The notes under the pieces were generated by a model that saw only the letters and a list, made by a program, of their open reading frames with translations, ran no database searches and was not told where the DNA came from. Shown here in pieces: positions 31,865-33,550 of a stretch of DNA of 33,550 bases. Numbering within the stretch: the stretch's first letter is position 1; the number at the start of each line of letters is the position of its first letter. Source of the DNA: Acidimicrobiaceae bacterium (GTDB lineage Bacteria > Actinomycetota > Acidimicrobiia > Acidimicrobiales > Bog-793); contig PLPK01000030.1 in assembly GCA_003159795.1 (NCBI GenBank), forward strand, positions 1 through 33,550. The letters run 5' to 3'. Made by a program: the position numbers and the translations under genes.

Positions 31865-32461
31865 GTGGAACAGCGACGTCTGAAGCGAAGGTATTACCGC
31901 GAAGCACTGATGCTCGCCGCAATATTCACGGTCGCTGGAAGTGTCGCGGGGATTCTGACTCGCGGCAGCTCAGCTGGCGCGGGAAGTTCGGCGCCTTCGG
32001 CTGTCACACGCGCTCAACCGTCCGGAACGACAGGCCCGTCATCATCACCGGTTCCTGCGCCGACGCCTTCTGTGAACACGATTCCGAGCTCGGAGCAAAG
32101 TCAGTACGTCGCGGGACCGTTCATGAGCGAGAGTGCGATCGAGTCGATGGCTACACAGTTGGCGACTAGCGCAGATCCTGCGCCCGTGACCGTGATCTCC
32201 GCAAAGCTTGAAAGTGTCGCGGCAGCGAGCCAAGACGTTGGCTTGCGGGTGGCGAGCTTTTACACCGGCGACGATCGAATGGTGTGGCTCGTGTGGCTCG
32301 ACGGCCAGTACGTGCCAAGCTGCATCACGAATCCGTGCCCAGCCCCGATCGATGGCGTTTACTTCATGGTGTTCGACGCAACGACTGGTGACAGCCTCGG
32401 AGTAGGGAGGGTTGTTAGTGCACCAGGCATGCCGAGCGCGGCGAGTATATCGAACGGTTGA
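31865..32461 (+). CDS. Membrane-anchored or exported protein with Ser/Pro/Thr linker, unknown function
   Basis: From GTG 31865 the 198-residue product has a basic N-terminus (EQRRLKRRYYR), one hydrophobic helix (14-32), a low-complexity Ala/Ser/Pro/Thr linker (about 35-75) and a C-terminal domain (80-198) with a CITNPCPAP cysteine pair. The plan is that of a type II membrane protein or uncleaved exported protein with an outside domain. A GAGG ribosome site lies in the 9-base gap after the preceding secreted-protein gene, so the two form an operon and probably work together outside the cell. It shares the lower G+C of its partner. I do not recognise the domain. Confidence 0.72.
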   Translation: MEQRRLKRRYYREALMLAAIFTVAGSVAGILTRGSSAGAGSSAPSAVTRAQPSGTTGPSSSPVPAPTPSVNTIPSSEQSQYVAGPFMSESAIESMATQLATSADPAPVTVISAKLESVAAASQDVGLRVASFYTGDDRMVWLVWLDGQYVPSCITNPCPAPIDGVYFMVFDATTGDSLGVGRVVSAPGMPSAASISNG

Positions 32462-33197
32462 GCGTTCGACCCACTTTGCGCACCCAAAGTTGAGGCCCGT
32501 CACATAGCTCGGGGGGAGAAAGATCCTCCGCGTGGATTCCTCGTTGACTGCGGCTGTCGAAAACTCGTCCGTCCTGGTTGTGCGATGCGCCAGTGCCAGC
32601 GAACGAGTCCGCCGAGGATGTCGCTTCTCCGGACGTGAGCCGAATCGAAGTCCTGACGGGACTTCCGCGCGTCAACGGCGGCAAGCTGAAAAGTCGGCGA
32701 TCGGCACTCCGTCGTCCCAGTGGCCGGAACCGTAGTTGTCGACGAGATCGAGAGCCTCTGTGAGCTCCTCGTGCAGGAGCGGAAAGGCACCAAAGAGCGC
32801 TCCGCAGGACGCGCAGCCGTTCGAGAGATAGGCGATGCCGGCTGTCCTCGAGTGACGCCGCCGTACCTGGCACCGACGGGATAGTTGTGACGCGCACAGT
32901 CAATCCTGCGGCGAGCCCACAGGCCCGATGGTAGGAAGGTTCCAAAGGGCTCTTGATACCTTGAACGGTTTCGGTGGCACCGGTAGGACGAAGTCTGCGG
33001 CAGGAGCACCTTGTTTGATCGAAGTGGCGGTGGCGTCTGCCCGGAGTTCAGCGTCTAACCCCCCGATTGAACGCTTCTCGAGACGGCCATAAACCGCTGA
33101 TCAGGAAGTTCGCCTCGCCAGGTCCCTGGTCCGTCAGCGAAATGTAGGGGCGACATATACGTGATTGGCGCTGCAGTTTGCAGTATTGTTTTAGGTG
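32462..33197. other. Long intergenic region with gene debris
   Basis: No intact gene is supported. It contains a minus-strand coding-like fragment (32672-32845, listed separately). Sequence from about 33144 (TGTAGGGGCGACA) to the transposase start could be the left end of the IS1634-like element. A TGCAG/CTGCA pair flanks TTT near 33172-33182. The two long minus-strand frames here look like random translation. Confidence 0.4.
32672..32845 (-). pseudogene. Fragment of an unrecognised CxxC protein
   Basis: In the minus frame ending at TGA 32672-32674, 57 codons read as plausible protein: AGIAYLSNGCASCGALFG, then a helical FPLLHEELTEALDLVDN and GSGHWDDG. The NGCASCGA part looks like half of a zinc-ribbon. 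Third positions are about 75% G/C. There is no start codon, and upstream the likely frame moves to another phase, so it appears truncated or frameshifted. The family is not recognised. Confidence 0.42.
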
Positions 33198-33550
33198 ATG
33201 TACGTGAAGCGGACGGTACGCAAGCGAGGCGACAAGCGCTACACGTACCTGTCGCTCGTCGAAGCCGTGCGCTCAGGCGGCAAGAACACCCAGCGGGAGC
33301 TGTTCCGCTTGGGCGAGGTTGGTGAGCTCGAGCGGACCGGACAGCTCGACCGCATCGTCGCCGCGCTCTCGAGCTACACGACAAAGCACTGGATTGCGTC
33401 CGACGAGCTGGAGGGAGCGGGTGCTCCTTCCTATGGTGCCGTTGCGGCGGTCGCTTCTTACTTCGACCGCGTCGGTCTTCGCACCCACTTCGCAGCCCTC
33501 GGTGAGGGGCGGCGTCACCAGCACCTCGCCGACACGGTGTTCGTGATGGT
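33198..33550 (+). CDS. IS1634-like (IS4-superfamily) transposase, N-terminal part, cut by window edge
   Basis: The frame from ATG 33198 stays open to the window end (117 codons). The start MYVKRTVRKRGDKRYTYLSL followed by VEAVRSGGKNTQRELFRLGEV is typical of IS1634-type DDE transposases of about 500-550 residues. A later segment YGAVAAVASYFDRVGL also fits. The DDE residues lie beyond the window, so activity cannot be judged. A GTG directly before the ATG is an alternative start. Confidence 0.82.
   Translation, partial: MYVKRTVRKRGDKRYTYLSLVEAVRSGGKNTQRELFRLGEVGELERTGQLDRIVAALSSYTTKHWIASDELEGAGAPSYGAVAAVASYFDRVGLRTHFAALGEGRRHQHLADTVFVM

Noticed and set aside
32415-33009. Two long minus-strand frames (176 and 169 codons)
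   Set aside because: Arg/Ser-rich translation without motifs. One overlaps the exported-protein gene antisense, and a third phase carries the better candidate fragment.
1-33550. CRISPR arrays, rRNA genes, riboswitches, replication origin
   Set aside because: No regularly spaced repeats, conserved rRNA sequence, riboswitch core or DnaA-box cluster was found by eye.

Overview
This is high-G+C DNA with dense genes, frequent GTG/TTG starts and short ATGA/GTGA overlaps. It looks like the chromosome of an actinobacterium. The secreted sedolisin protease (a family common in acidophiles) and the actinobacterial-type ABC, Usp and DUF2510 proteins fit this, but the genus cannot be fixed from sequence alone.

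Layout. (1) 1-4.2 kb: debris of a polysaccharide locus. It has a GDP-L-fucose synthase running off the left edge, a truncated ISL3-type insertion sequence that has replaced the 5' end of a UDP-glucuronate-decarboxylase-like gene, a low-molecular-weight tyrosine phosphatase and a small membrane protein. (2) 4.3-18.6 kb: ordinary chromosomal genes. These are a 1290-residue secreted sedolisin with IPT/TIG and fibronectin repeats, a dienelactone hydrolase, a universal stress protein, a YceI remnant, an FGGY sugar kinase facing a DhnA-type aldolase, a quinone-oxidoreductase-like MDR protein, a heterodimeric ABC exporter and an aldo/keto reductase. (3) 18.9-24.6 kb: a glycan-type cluster. It holds two SAM methyltransferases, a GT2 glycosyltransferase with a degenerate methyltransferase-like front half, and a large multi-spanning GT-C-like membrane protein. 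Two stretches here stay coding-like beyond an in-frame stop codon. (4) 24.9-27.6 kb: a DrrAB-type ABC-2 exporter, divergent from its probable TetR regulator across a strongly palindromic operator. (5) 27.8-33.5 kb: an accessory region. It holds a ribbon-helix-helix/Doc toxin-antitoxin pair with a leaderless promoter, a tyrosine-recombinase fragment, a 42-nt copy of the 3' half of tRNA-Arg(CCU) that looks like an att site, a DUF2510 membrane protein, decayed gene pieces, an IS256 fragment, a low-G+C two-gene secreted/membrane-anchored operon and the start of an IS1634-like transposase.

The right-hand 6 kb is best read as an island that grew by repeated insertion at a tRNA-Arg gene and was then eroded by insertion sequences. 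Geometry predicts the intact tRNA-Arg(CCU) beyond the right edge. The most novel-looking pieces are the methyltransferase/GT2/GT-C cluster with its GT2 fusion and interrupted frames, and the aromatic- and cysteine-rich secreted pair at 31.1-32.5 kb. No CRISPR array, rRNA, intact tRNA or replication origin was seen.
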